DNA of 28,326 bases from JAICLV01 sp036380925 (GTDB taxonomy: Bacteria; Actinomycetota; Actinomycetes; Acidothermales; Acidothermaceae): positions 1 through 28,326 of the forward strand of contig DASVDW010000203.1 in NCBI GenBank assembly GCA_036380925.1. Reading direction: 5' to 3'. Within the stretch, counting starts at the first letter, position 1. The number at the start of each line of letters is the position of its first letter. A program made the translations under genes and the position numbers. The notes under the pieces were generated by a model. The model saw only the letters and a list, made by a program, of their open reading frames with translations. It searched no databases and was not told the origin of the DNA. Shown here piece by piece: positions 1 through 8,491 of this stretch.

Positions 1-1638
1 CCCCTTGCCCGCTGCTTTCGCGTCGTACAGGGCGATGTCGGCGCGCCGCAACAACTCGTCGCCGATGTCGTCGGTGGAACGGGCGGCGACATCGGCGAGC
101 GTGCTGTCCGCGACACCCGCGCCCACGCGGGCTGCGGCGACCGCCACGCCGATGCTGGCGTTCACCCGCAGCACGACGTCCGGCAACTCGTCGAGCTGAT
201 ACGGCTCTTGCAGGGCGTCGAGCAACCTGGCGGCGACCGCCGCCCCGCCGTCCGACAACGACGTCCCCTCGACGAGCACGACGAACTCGTCACCGCCAAT
301 GCGGCCGGCCGTGTCCGTTGCGCGCAGGCAGCCGGTGAGCCGGGCCGCCGCGGTGCGCAACAGCGCGTCGCCGATCGCGTGCCCGTAGGTGTCGTTCACG
401 TCCTTGAAACTGTCGAGGTCGACGAACAGCACGGCGGCCGCGGTGCCGCCGCGCCGGGCCCGTTCGGCCATTTGCTCGATCCGGTCCATGATGAGCGCGC
501 GGTTCGGCAATCCGGTGAGGTCGTCGTGCAGCGCGCGATGTCGCAACTCCTCTGTCCGCTCGCGCACCAGTCGAAGGGCCCTGCTGCGGCTGCGCAATAA
601 CACCCGAAGCATGCCGAAGATCAGCGCGCTGATCGCCAGGCCGAGCACGCCTACGACGACGCCTTGAGCCTGCGCCGACACGCCGCCCGCAGGCGAACGA
701 CCCGTCACGCGCACCGACCAAGTGCCGCCGTCGCTGACCGGCATGGTCAGCGACGACACCTTGCCCGTCGGCTCGGCGCCGTCGGCCGCGAAGACGGTCG
801 GATGGCCGGGGTCGCCGCCGAGCACCTCGACATGCAGGTCGCGGCGGTCGGTCTGCGCGGCGGTGATGATGGCCCGGCCGTCGAACGTCGCCGCCACCCA
901 TCCGACGATGTTCTTCCGCCGCTCGGCCACGCTCGGCGGTGTCTTGCCGCCCTGATACACCGGCGCGAACGCGAATATCTCGCCTGGATAAATGGCCACC
1001 GGGTCGGCGACTGTGAGGTTGCCGGTGTCCCGCGCGGACGCAAGCGCCCGGGCGGTGGGCGACGTGCCGTAGCCGGGGAGCGTCGGCGCGCAGTAGTCGA
1101 GGGTGGGCAGCAGCTGCCCAGCGGGCCCGAGCCACACCGCGAGTCGGGCCAGGCAGTACTCGGCTCGGTTTCCGGCCGGCAGCACCTGATACTTGCCTCT
1201 GACCATCAACGCCTTTGCCCGGTCCGCGGTCAGCTCCGCCACGAACTCGCCTAACTGATCGGCGGGCACCCGTTTCACGAAGCCAAAGCCGACGCTGCCC
1301 GGATAGCGCGCGTCCCCGTTCAGCTGCTCGAACCAGGCGGCGAACTGCGCGTTGGTGAGCTCGGGGTTCAGCGCGATCAGCGCTTGTTCCACGGTTGTCA
1401 GGTCGGTCTGCCGCAGGAGCGTGGTCACCACCGATGACGCGACCGCTGACGCGGTCGTCTCGAACACGGCGGCTCGCTCGCGTTCGACGTCGGAGCGCCA
1501 TCGCAGCCCGGCCAGCGCGCTGGCGGTGACCATGACGACCAGGAGCAGCGAGCTCGCGATTGTCCATGTCCGTTCGCGGGCCCGCTGGGGGGCCGGCCGG
1601 TCCAAGTCCGGCGGGGCAAGACGGTGCGTCGCGGACAC
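1..1638 (-). CDS. CHASE-GGDEF diguanylate cyclase, membrane-bound (partial, C-terminus off the left edge)
   Basis: Predicted to make cyclic di-GMP from two GTP in response to an extracytoplasmic signal. Reading the minus strand from GTG 1638 gives 546 codons open to the window edge. A first membrane helix lies at about residues 26-45. It is followed by an extracytoplasmic CHASE-like domain (VGFGFVKRVP near residue 126) and a second helix at about 327-346. The GGDEF domain has the signature RIGGDEF with GGDEF at 448-452. An RxxD inhibitory site (RATD, 439-442) sits exactly five residues before it, so product inhibition is likely intact. An in-frame TAG just upstream makes GTG 1638 the earliest start; AGGAGG precedes it at short spacing. 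An EAL domain could follow off the edge. The gene is divergent from the GH2 gene; a functional link to it is only inferred. Confidence 0.9.
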   Translation of the reverse strand, partial: MSATHRLAPPDLDRPAPQRARERTWTIASSLLLVVMVTASALAGLRWRSDVERERAAVFETTASAVASSVVTTLLRQTDLTTVEQALIALNPELTNAQFAAWFEQLNGDARYPGSVGFGFVKRVPADQLGEFVAELTADRAKALMVRGKYQVLPAGNRAEYCLARLAVWLGPAGQLLPTLDYCAPTLPGYGTSPTARALASARDTGNLTVADPVAIYPGEIFAFAPVYQGGKTPPSVAERRKNIVGWVAATFDGRAIITAAQTDRRDLHVEVLGGDPGHPTVFAADGAEPTGKVSSLTMPVSDGGTWSVRVTGRSPAGGVSAQAQGVVVGVLGLAISALIFGMLRVLLRSRSRALRLVRERTEELRHRALHDDLTGLPNRALIMDRIEQMAERARRGGTAAAVLFVDLDSFKDVNDTYGHAIGDALLRTAAARLTGCLRATDTAGRIGGDEFVVLVEGTSLSDGGAAVAARLLDALQEPYQLDELPDVVLRVNASIGVAVAAARVGAGVADSTLADVAARSTDDIGDELLRRADIALYDAKAAGKG

Positions 1639-1720
1639 GTCCTCCTATCGGCGCCCGGGCGCCAAATCCAACCAGACCGGTGGCGTCATTCCGCACGAGC
1701 CGGGCGGGGCGCTACTATCG

Positions 1721-1749
1721 CCGACACAGTAGGAAGGTCTCCTTACTAT
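1721..1749 (+). promoter_or_regulatory. Promoter of the GH2 gene with overlapping ROK operator-like dyad
   Basis: A weak -35 (CCGACA, 1721-1726) and a -10 (TACTAT, 1744-1749) are separated by 17 bp. An imperfect dyad at 1728-1747 lies between and over them. Its core TAGGAAGGTCTCCT (1730-1743) matches, at 11 of 14 positions, the core of a second site in front of the ROK kinase gene (5661-5674, read on the minus strand). The placement would block RNA polymerase, as expected for a ROK repressor that leaves DNA when sugar binds. The assignment to the ROK regulator is inference. Confidence 0.6.
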
Positions 1750-1777
1750 TTGCCCACGGCTTGCGAGGAGTGCCGCG

Positions 1778-4390
1778 ATGCCGGTCGTTCCAATTCGGGC
1801 GCTTGATCCGGGCGGGTCAGCCACGGTCGCCCGCTGGCAGGTTCGCTCCTCCGTCGCCGCGCCCGGCGGCGACGTCGTGGCACGGGCCGAGTTTCGCGCG
1901 GAGGGGTGGCTCGAGGCCCCGGCGCGGTCCACCGTGCTGGCCGCGCTGCTGGCCGCGGGCCGCTACCCCGACGTGCTGCGCTCGACGAATCTGCGCGACC
2001 AGGTGGACGCGACGGCCTTCCAAGTGCCGTGGTGGTATCGGGCGCCGTTTCACGTCGGCCCGGGCGGCCGCACGTTGGTGCGCGTCGACGGCGTGCTGCA
2101 CAAGGCGCAACTGTGGGTGAACGGGCAGCTGGTCGCCGACGTCGACCAGTTGGCAGGCGCGTACCCGGTCAGCACCTTCGACGTCACCGAAGTCACCGGT
2201 CCAGGCCTGAACTGCATGGCGTTGCTGGTTTATCCGGGCCATCCCATGACCGACCTGTCAATCGGATGGGTCGATTGGAACCCCTTGCCGCCCGACGCGA
2301 ACATGGGCGTGTGGCGCGACGTTGTCGTGCGGCGCACCGGCGACGTCCGGTTGCTCGACCCGCTGGTGCGCAGCTCGCTGTCGCCGTCGCTGGACCATGC
2401 CGACGTCGCTGTTTTCGCCGACGTCGAGAACAGCGCCCCCGACGCACGCGCGGTCGCAGTGACCGGCGTGATCAGCGGCGCCGGTTTCGAACGCGCTTTC
2501 GCGCAGACCGTCATGGTTGGGCCCAGCGACCGCGCGCGGGTCGAATTCACCGTTCCCATCGACAATCCCGCGCTGTGGTGGCCGGTGGGGCACGGTGGCC
2601 AGGCGTTGCATCGGCTGCGGCTGGTCGTGAGCGTCGACGGTGTCGTGTCGGACGTCGCGAGCGCGTCGTTTGGCATCCGCGAGGTGACCAGCCGCATCGT
2701 GGCGGGTGGGGGCCGGCTGTTCAGCGTGAACGGCCGCCCGGTGCAGGTGCTCGGCGGTGGCTGGGCTCCTGACATTTTCTTGCGACACGACCCGCAGCGG
2801 CTGCGCGACGAGTTGACGTACGCGCTCGAGCTGGGTCTCAACACCATCCGGCTCGAGGGAAAGCTGGAGAACGACGAGTTCTTCGAGATGGCCGACGAGC
2901 TTGGCGTGATGGTGTTGCCGGGCTGGGAGTGTTGCGACAAATGGGAGTCGCACGCCGGCACCGGCGGCGCTGCGTGGAGCGAGCAAGACTTCGAGATCGC
3001 CCGTCGTTCGATGGCCAGTGAGGCGCGGCTGCTTCGCAACCACGCGTGTGTCATCGGGTTCATGATCGGGAGCGACTTCGCGCCGCCGGAACAGCTGGCC
3101 GACAGCTATGTGGAGGAGCTGCGGGCCGCCGGATGGACGCTGCCGATCATCTCGTCCGGGTCGAGCGAGTGGAACAACGCCTGGGCGTCGGGTCAAAGCG
3201 ACGTCGGAAGCACGGCCACGCGCGCCGCCGGGCCGTCAGGCATGAAGATGTGGCCCTACGACTGGGTCCCGCCGGTGTACTGGTACGACACCAGAGTCGG
3301 AGCGGCCGTCGGATTCGACAGCGAATGCAGCGCCGGGCACTCGGTGCCGCGCTTGCCCAGCCTGCGCAAGATGCTTTCCGCCGACGAACTCGACCGGTTG
3401 TGGCAGCATCCCAAGGCGCGGCAGTATCACGCGGCGCCCCCGTCGCCCTTCGACAACCTCGGCATCTTCGCCGCGGCCCTCACCAGCCGTTACGGCGAAA
3501 TCACCAGCCTCCGCGACTTCGTGCGCAAATCCCAGCTTGCGAATTACGAGATGGTGCGGGCGCAATTCGAGGCCTACCGCAGCCGGTTCACCGCCGAGCA
3601 GCCGGCGACCGGTGTCATCTACTGGATGCTCAACACCGCATGGCCAAGCTTGAACTGGCAGTTGTACGACTACTACTTGGATCCGGCGGGCGCGTACTTC
3701 GGGGCCAAGAAGGCCAATGAACCGGTGCATCCGCTCTACGACTACGCGACGGGCGAAGTGATCGTGGTCAACGGGCTGGCCCGCCGGATCGGGCCGCGCC
3801 TCCTCGAGGTGATCGTTCGCGATCTCGCGGGCACGGTGGTGTCGCAGCGGTCCCACGAGATCGGCGAACTCGAACCAGGAAACGCTTTCAGGGCGGCGAA
3901 AGTCGAGGTGCCGGCAGGGATCTCGACGACCTACTTCGTCGAACTGCGCTCCGCGGGCTCGCCCGACGTGCCCGCCGCGCGCAACGTCTACTGGCTGTCC
4001 ACCGTCGACGACGTCCTCGACTGGGAGAAGACGTTCTGGCAGCACACGCCGCAGTCCGCGTACGCCGACCTCACCGGCCTACAGGACGTTCCCGCGCCCA
4101 CGCTGGAGATCGCCGCGCGGACCGACGTCGCCGGGGCGCGGGCCACCACGAGCGTCACGGTGCGCAACACGTCATCGGCGGGAACGCCGGCCATCGGCGT
4201 GCACGCTTCGCTCGTCACGGCCGCCGGAGAGCCGATCGCGCCGATTTGCTGGACCGACAACGACGTGACGCTGTTCGCCGAGCAGGAGGTCACGCTGACC
4301 GCGCGGCACGGCGACGCCGACGCGTTGGTCGAGATCGACGCGTTCAACGCGCCTACGGCGCTGACGGTTACGGCGCCGCGTCGGCGCTAG
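1778..4390 (+). CDS. GH2 exo-beta-D-glucosaminidase-like hydrolase, predicted cytoplasmic
   Basis: Predicted to release glucosamine from the non-reducing end of chitosan oligomers. The 870-residue protein resembles actinomycete exo-beta-D-glucosaminidases (CsxA type) along its length, with motifs such as STNLRD, FQVPWWYR, SIGWVDWNP and PGWECCDKWE. That subfamily uses Asp rather than the usual GH2 Glu as acid: here IGSDFAP gives D433. The nucleophile Glu is E516 in FDSECSAG. A Glu in RLEGK (E360) fits the residue that contacts the substrate amine. Order: sugar-binding beta domain (about 20-180), Ig-like domain (190-300), TIM barrel (305-600), C-terminal beta domains. Secreted CsxA is longer and has a signal peptide; none is visible here. 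ATG 1778 has GAGGAG 7 nt upstream. The 3' end overlaps the convergent ROK gene by 23 bp. Another GH2 amino-sugar specificity remains possible. Confidence 0.85.
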   Translation: MPVVPIRALDPGGSATVARWQVRSSVAAPGGDVVARAEFRAEGWLEAPARSTVLAALLAAGRYPDVLRSTNLRDQVDATAFQVPWWYRAPFHVGPGGRTLVRVDGVLHKAQLWVNGQLVADVDQLAGAYPVSTFDVTEVTGPGLNCMALLVYPGHPMTDLSIGWVDWNPLPPDANMGVWRDVVVRRTGDVRLLDPLVRSSLSPSLDHADVAVFADVENSAPDARAVAVTGVISGAGFERAFAQTVMVGPSDRARVEFTVPIDNPALWWPVGHGGQALHRLRLVVSVDGVVSDVASASFGIREVTSRIVAGGGRLFSVNGRPVQVLGGGWAPDIFLRHDPQRLRDELTYALELGLNTIRLEGKLENDEFFEMADELGVMVLPGWECCDKWESHAGTGGAAWSEQDFEIARRSMASEARLLRNHACVIGFMIGSDFAPPEQLADSYVEELRAAGWTLPIISSGSSEWNNAWASGQSDVGSTATRAAGPSGMKMWPYDWVPPVYWYDTRVGAAVGFDSECSAGHSVPRLPSLRKMLSADELDRLWQHPKARQYHAAPPSPFDNLGIFAAALTSRYGEITSLRDFVRKSQLANYEMVRAQFEAYRSRFTAEQPATGVIYWMLNTAWPSLNWQLYDYYLDPAGAYFGAKKANEPVHPLYDYATGEVIVVNGLARRIGPRLLEVIVRDLAGTVVSQRSHEIGELEPGNAFRAAKVEVPAGISTTYFVELRSAGSPDVPAARNVYWLSTVDDVLDWEKTFWQHTPQSAYADLTGLQDVPAPTLEIAARTDVAGARATTSVTVRNTSSAGTPAIGVHASLVTAAGEPIAPICWTDNDVTLFAEQEVTLTARHGDADALVEIDAFNAPTALTVTAPRRR

Positions 4391-5588
4391 GCGGCGGAAT
4401 CGCCGCCGTCACCAGTTCCCACGCCCGATCGACCCCGGCGGCGAGGCAACCGTCGACGACCGCGTCTGAGCCGAGGGCGCTCACCTTCACCTCTGGCGCC
4501 ACCGGCGCGAGCGCGTGCAGTTGCGCCGTCACCGCCGCGATGAACCCCGGCGCCTGCCCGATCCCGCCGCCCAACACGATCAGCTCGGGGTCGACGACCG
4601 TGACCACGGCGCAGATCGCCTTCGCGACCAGCAACGCCTCCTCGGCGACCACGGCGGCCGCCTGCTGGTCGCCTTGCGCCGCCGCGGCGAACACCTTCTG
4701 CGCCGAGGTCGCGTTGCGCACACCGGCGCGTTTCGCCGCGCGCACCACGGCGGCGGCCGACGCGGCGGCTTCGAAGCTGCCGCGCTTGCGGGCGTCCGCG
4801 ACGTCCGCGCCGTGGCCTTCGGAAAACGGCAGGTAGCCGATCTCGCCGGCGGCGCCGTGCGAGCCCCGGTGCAGCTTGCCGCCGAGCACGAGACCCATGC
4901 CGATGCCGGTGCCGACCGACACGAACGCGAAGTTCTCCACCTCGCGGCCGTGGCCGTGCGCGCGTTCGGCGAGCGCGGCGACGTCGATGTCGTTCTCCAC
5001 CATGAGATGCGCGCCGAAGGCCTTCCGAAGCTGGGCGAGCACCGCGGGAGACTGCCACCCCGGCAGGCTCCCGGCCAGCGCCAGCGCGTCGCGCCGCGGA
5101 TCGTAGACCCCGGGGCTGCCCATCACGGTTTGGGTGATCGCCGACTGCTCGACGCCCACTTCCTTTAACAGGGACCGGGATAAGGCGATGAGCTCATCGA
5201 CGAGCCGCTGACCGTTCGTCGCCTTCGCCCGGGCCGACAACTTGGCCCTCGCCGTGCCGGTCATGTCGGCGATCGCCCCGCGAATGAATTGCCGGCCGAC
5301 ATCGAGGCCGAGGACGAATCCAGCTTCCGGCCGCACCTCATACAAGATCGCCGCCGGGCCCGGCACGCCGGTCCGGTGACCAGCAGGTCGCACCAGTCCG
5401 GCGCGCTCGATGTTGGCGAGCGCGAGCGACACGGTCGGCTTCGACAATCCCGAGATGCGCGCCAGGTCGGCGCGCGACAGCGGACCCGCGTGGCGGATGT
5501 GGTCGAGCATCACCTGCTCGTTCATCGCCCGGATCAGCGCTGGGCGGGCTACCGATCGTCGGCCGTTGACGCCAGTGGCGACGGTCAC
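4368..5588 (-). CDS. ROK-family transcriptional repressor
   Basis: Likely the local repressor of the GH2 gene and of the kinase/transporter operon. The 406-residue protein has an N-terminal winged helix-turn-helix (about residues 25-75, with RADLARISGLSKPTVS) and a ROK sugar-binding domain from about residue 90 (VLGLDVGR, then GTGIGMGLV and GAAGEIGYLPF). The zinc cysteines usual in ROK proteins (CxCGxxGCxE) are absent: the stretch after GEIGY has no Cys. GTG 5588 is chosen because GGGGAGG lies 5 nt upstream; a TTG at 5624 would put that ribosome site inside the gene. It diverges from the ROK kinase across a shared intergenic region holding a predicted operator. The ligand is unknown; glucosamine, its phosphate or a short oligomer are candidates from context. 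Compare CsnR of Streptomyces chitosan utilisation. Confidence 0.9.
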   Translation of the reverse strand: MTVATGVNGRRSVARPALIRAMNEQVMLDHIRHAGPLSRADLARISGLSKPTVSLALANIERAGLVRPAGHRTGVPGPAAILYEVRPEAGFVLGLDVGRQFIRGAIADMTGTARAKLSARAKATNGQRLVDELIALSRSLLKEVGVEQSAITQTVMGSPGVYDPRRDALALAGSLPGWQSPAVLAQLRKAFGAHLMVENDIDVAALAERAHGHGREVENFAFVSVGTGIGMGLVLGGKLHRGSHGAAGEIGYLPFSEGHGADVADARKRGSFEAAASAAAVVRAAKRAGVRNATSAQKVFAAAAQGDQQAAAVVAEEALLVAKAICAVVTVVDPELIVLGGGIGQAPGFIAAVTAQLHALAPVAPEVKVSALGSDAVVDGCLAAGVDRAWELVTAAIPPPSADAAP

Positions 5589-5641
5589 GCTGACCTCCCC
5601 AAAGTTGCGCTTGATCGTACTCAACCCGTTACCTCACGGTC

Positions 5642-5674
5642 TTGCGTCTCTGAAATCAATAGGTTACTTTCCTA
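5642..5674 (+). promoter_or_regulatory. Promoter of the ROK kinase/transporter operon with ROK operator-like dyad
   Basis: A -35 (TTGCGT, 5642-5647) and a -10 (TACTTT, 5665-5670) are spaced by 17 bp. The dyad TAGG-N7-CCTA (5660-5674) covers the -10. Read on the minus strand its core is TAGGAAAGTAACCT, close to the site before the GH2 gene. Being between divergent genes, it could also control the repressor's own transcription. Confidence 0.62.
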
Positions 5675-5714
5675 ACAATCTTCGACGGACCGCCGCCTAG
5701 CAGGAAGGCCGCGC

Positions 5715-6647
5715 ATGACCCGCTCGCCTGTGGTCTTGGGGCTCGACTTCGGCGGGACCAAAATCGCTGTCGCGATCTGCGATCTGGCGGGCGTGCGGCT
5801 CGGCACGACGACGGTTGACAGCTTTCCGGACGACGGAGCCGCGGCGGCGATGAGCCGCGCGATCGCGGCTGGCCGAGCGTTGCTGGAAACGGCTGCGCCG
5901 CAAGGGGACTTGGCCGCTGTCGGCGCGGCGACCTTCGGCATTCCATTCGACGATCGGGTGGAGCTGGCGCCGGCCATCCCGGGATGGGAGGGTCTCGCGT
6001 TCGGCCAGGAGTTGAAGGCCGCGTTTCCCGGGGTGCCGGTCGCGTTGGCCACCGACGTCAAGGCCGCGACGCAGGCGGAGGCGCGCTGGGGCGCGCTCGT
6101 CGGCTGCGACCCTGGTCTGTATCTGAACCTTGGGACCGGGCTCGCCGCCGCCATCGTCGCCGGCGGCGCGGTGGTGACCGGCGCGCATCGCGCGGCGGGG
6201 GAGATCGGGTACAACCTGCGCGAGGTGAGCGACGTCGGGGCCCCGCTCACGCAACGCATAACGCTCGAGGACGTTGTGAGCGGCAAGGCGTTGGCCGCCA
6301 TCGCGAGCGCCGAGTTGGGCCGTCCGACCACGGCCACCCAATTGTTCGAGCAAGCGACGAGCGACGCATCGGCGGCGGCGCTCATCGATGGGTTTGTCCG
6401 CGAGCTCGCGATGCATGTCGTGAATCTCGCGGTCGCCGTCGATCCCGCGCGGATCGTGGTCGGCGGCGGCATGGTGCGGTCGTGGGCTCGCCTCGCTCCC
6501 GGCTTGCGCAGCGCGCTCGACGCCGCGGTCCCCTTCCCTCCCGAGCTGGTGACCGCGGAATTCCCGTTCGACGCGCCATTGATCGGAGCGTTGGCACTTG
6601 GCGTGGAAGCGGCGGGTGCCGTCCTCGGCGAGGAGGCGCTCGCATGA
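5715..6647 (+). CDS. ROK-family sugar kinase (candidate glucosamine kinase)
   Basis: Predicted to phosphorylate a hexose or amino sugar with ATP in the cytoplasm. At 310 residues it is a usual ROK kinase length with no DNA-binding domain. Visible motifs are the N-terminal phosphate loop GLDFGGTK, the catalytic Asp in ATDVKAA (D114), GTGLAAAIV, and VVGGGMVRS near the end. Two family hallmarks are changed: ExGH reads GEIGY (His to Tyr), and the zinc motif CxCGxxGCxE is missing. The start at ATG 5715 has AGGAAGG 6 nt upstream. It heads the transporter operon (52 bp gap to the binding protein) and is next to an exo-glucosaminidase, so glucosamine is the likeliest substrate. Glucokinase or GlcNAc kinase activity cannot be excluded from sequence. 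Compare CsnK of Streptomyces and the glucosamine kinase beside the Vibrio chitin-oligomer transporter. Confidence 0.85.
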   Translation: MTRSPVVLGLDFGGTKIAVAICDLAGVRLGTTTVDSFPDDGAAAAMSRAIAAGRALLETAAPQGDLAAVGAATFGIPFDDRVELAPAIPGWEGLAFGQELKAAFPGVPVALATDVKAATQAEARWGALVGCDPGLYLNLGTGLAAAIVAGGAVVTGAHRAAGEIGYNLREVSDVGAPLTQRITLEDVVSGKALAAIASAELGRPTTATQLFEQATSDASAAALIDGFVRELAMHVVNLAVAVDPARIVVGGGMVRSWARLAPGLRSALDAAVPFPPELVTAEFPFDAPLIGALALGVEAAGAVLGEEALA

Positions 6648-6699
6648 TTCCCGTTCCTACCAACGAATCCTTCCGGGCGAACAGTGAGGGGCAATCACG

Positions 6700-8439
6700 A
6701 TGAGGCGTTTGAAAGGCGCAGCGGTCGCCGTGTCAGTCGGCGTTTTGGCGGCCGCGTGTGGCGGAAGCAGTCACAACACCAGCAACACGACCCCGACCTC
6801 GAGCGCCACCGGCGCCACTTCGGCGCCGAGCTCCGCGCCGTCAAGCGGCGGCAGCGCGACCGGGGAGCACAAGAAGGGCGGATCGGTCACCATCTCCAAC
6901 GAGGCGGGCCAGAACTGGACCTGTCAGTTCAACCCGTTCAACCCCGCGGTCAACTCACTTTCGCTGGGGTTCGTGTATGAGCCGCTGGTCTACGTCAACT
7001 CTTTGCAGGCGGGCAAGGAAACCCCGATGCTCGCGTCGTCCTACAAGTGGAGTGACGACAAGAAGTCCATCACCTTCCTGATCCGCGACGGCGTCAAGTG
7101 GAACGACGGTCAGCCCGTGACGGCCGACGACGTCGCATTCACGTTCAACCTGATGAAACAGAACTCCGCGCTTGACCTGTACTCGCTGTGGACCGGCGCC
7201 GGGCTGCAAAGCGTGACCGCCAACGGCAACCAGGTCACCATGGCCTTCGCCGGCAACGCGCAGACGTACTTCTACCTGTTCGCCGGCCAGGTCGGAATCG
7301 TGCCGAAGCACATCTGGTCGACCGGCGACCCGGCGGCCAAGCCCGACACGTGGGCCGACGAGAAGCCGGTCGGCAGCGGGCCGTTCATGGTGAACCCGTG
7401 CACGCCTAACAACATCACCTACACGGCCAACCCGGACTACTGGCAGCCCGGCAAGCCGTGGATCCAGAAGGTGCAGTACCCGGCGTACCTCGACAACGGT
7501 CCGGCGAACCTCGACCTGGCCAACGGCAAAGCGCAGTGGGGCGGTCAGTACATTCCGAACATCGACGCCGCCTACAAGTCAAAGAGCAAGGACAACAACT
7601 ACTGGTTCCCGCCGATGACCAACGTGGCGCTGATTCCGAACAACGACCCGTCTCACAAGGCGACGAGCACGCTGGCGGTTCGGCAGGCGATCGCGGCGGC
7701 GCTGGACCGGCAGAAGATCTCGGAGCTCGGTGAAAGCGGCTACCAGCCGGCGGCCAACCAGACCGGCATCGTCACTCCGACGTTCGACAAGTACTTCGAC
7801 GCAGACGCGCTGAAGGCCTCCGGTTACGACAAGCCCAACCCCGACAAGGCCAAGCAGCTGCTCACCTCGGCCGGTTACGGCCCCGACAAGCCGTTGAAGC
7901 TCACCGTCATCACCGTCTCCGGTTACACCGACTGGGACGCGTCGCTTGCCGTCGTCAAGCAGCAGTTGAAGCCGATCGGCATCGACCTGACGGTTCAAGA
8001 CCTCGAGGGCCAGACGTACAACGACCGGCTCTACAAGGGTGACTTCGACCTCGCGTACGGCCCGCAGCTGTCCGGTGGACCGTCGCCGTACTACGAGTTG
8101 CGCCAACTTCTGTACTCCAAGAACTCGGCGCCGATCGGCACGGACGCGCCCTCGAACTACGAGCGGTACAGCAACGCCGAGGTCGACAAGCTATTCGACG
8201 ACTACGCCACGGCGGACGACGCGACCCAGGTCTCGATCATCAAGCAGATTTCCGCGCACATGATCTCGGACGTGCCGTTCATCCCGACCACCGAGTCGGT
8301 CGACTGGTACCAGTACAACACCAGCGACCTGCAGGGGTGGCCCACCAAGGACAACGCGTATGCCCAGCCGGCTCCGTGGAACTTCCCGGACGACGAGCAG
8401 GTGCTGCTGAACCTGTGGTCGAAGTCGGCCCAGAAGTAG
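6700..8439 (+). CDS. ABC transporter substrate-binding lipoprotein, SBP family 5 (Opp/Dpp type)
   Basis: Extracellular binding protein that would capture the oligomer and hand it to the permeases encoded just downstream. The 579-residue precursor has a lipoprotein signal ending LAAAC with lipid-anchoring Cys20. A Ser/Thr/Gly/Ala-rich tether to about residue 55 follows, then a family-5 fold (EPLVYVNS, IRDGVKWNDGQPVTADDVAFTF, PVGSGPF, VRQAIAAALDR). This family binds peptides and nickel but also oligosaccharides: the Vibrio chitin-oligomer and Thermotoga beta-glucoside systems are known examples. The abundance of Trp and Tyr in the protein fits sugar stacking, but that is weak evidence. ATG 6700 is preceded by GAGGGG. 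Substrate assignment rests on the GH2 and ROK neighbours. Confidence 0.9.
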   Translation: MRRLKGAAVAVSVGVLAAACGGSSHNTSNTTPTSSATGATSAPSSAPSSGGSATGEHKKGGSVTISNEAGQNWTCQFNPFNPAVNSLSLGFVYEPLVYVNSLQAGKETPMLASSYKWSDDKKSITFLIRDGVKWNDGQPVTADDVAFTFNLMKQNSALDLYSLWTGAGLQSVTANGNQVTMAFAGNAQTYFYLFAGQVGIVPKHIWSTGDPAAKPDTWADEKPVGSGPFMVNPCTPNNITYTANPDYWQPGKPWIQKVQYPAYLDNGPANLDLANGKAQWGGQYIPNIDAAYKSKSKDNNYWFPPMTNVALIPNNDPSHKATSTLAVRQAIAAALDRQKISELGESGYQPAANQTGIVTPTFDKYFDADALKASGYDKPNPDKAKQLLTSAGYGPDKPLKLTVITVSGYTDWDASLAVVKQQLKPIGIDLTVQDLEGQTYNDRLYKGDFDLAYGPQLSGGPSPYYELRQLLYSKNSAPIGTDAPSNYERYSNAEVDKLFDDYATADDATQVSIIKQISAHMISDVPFIPTTESVDWYQYNTSDLQGWPTKDNAYAQPAPWNFPDDEQVLLNLWSKSAQK

Positions 8440-8491
8440 CGCCTCACGGGTAGCGTACGCAGCGGCACAAGGTGAGCGCGAGGAGCCAGCG

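Noticed and set aside
290..1696. A 468-residue minus-strand reading frame over the cyclase gene
   Set aside because: It is Arg/Ala-rich with no domain and is out of frame with the clear CHASE-GGDEF reading from 1638.
2230..4045. Several minus-strand frames of 260-310 residues inside the GH2 gene
   Set aside because: They overlap one another and the well-supported GH2 gene and show no domain.
6645..6665. Third ROK operator in front of the binding-protein gene (TAGGAA on the minus strand)
   Set aside because: Only one half matches and there is no dyad, so it is likely chance.
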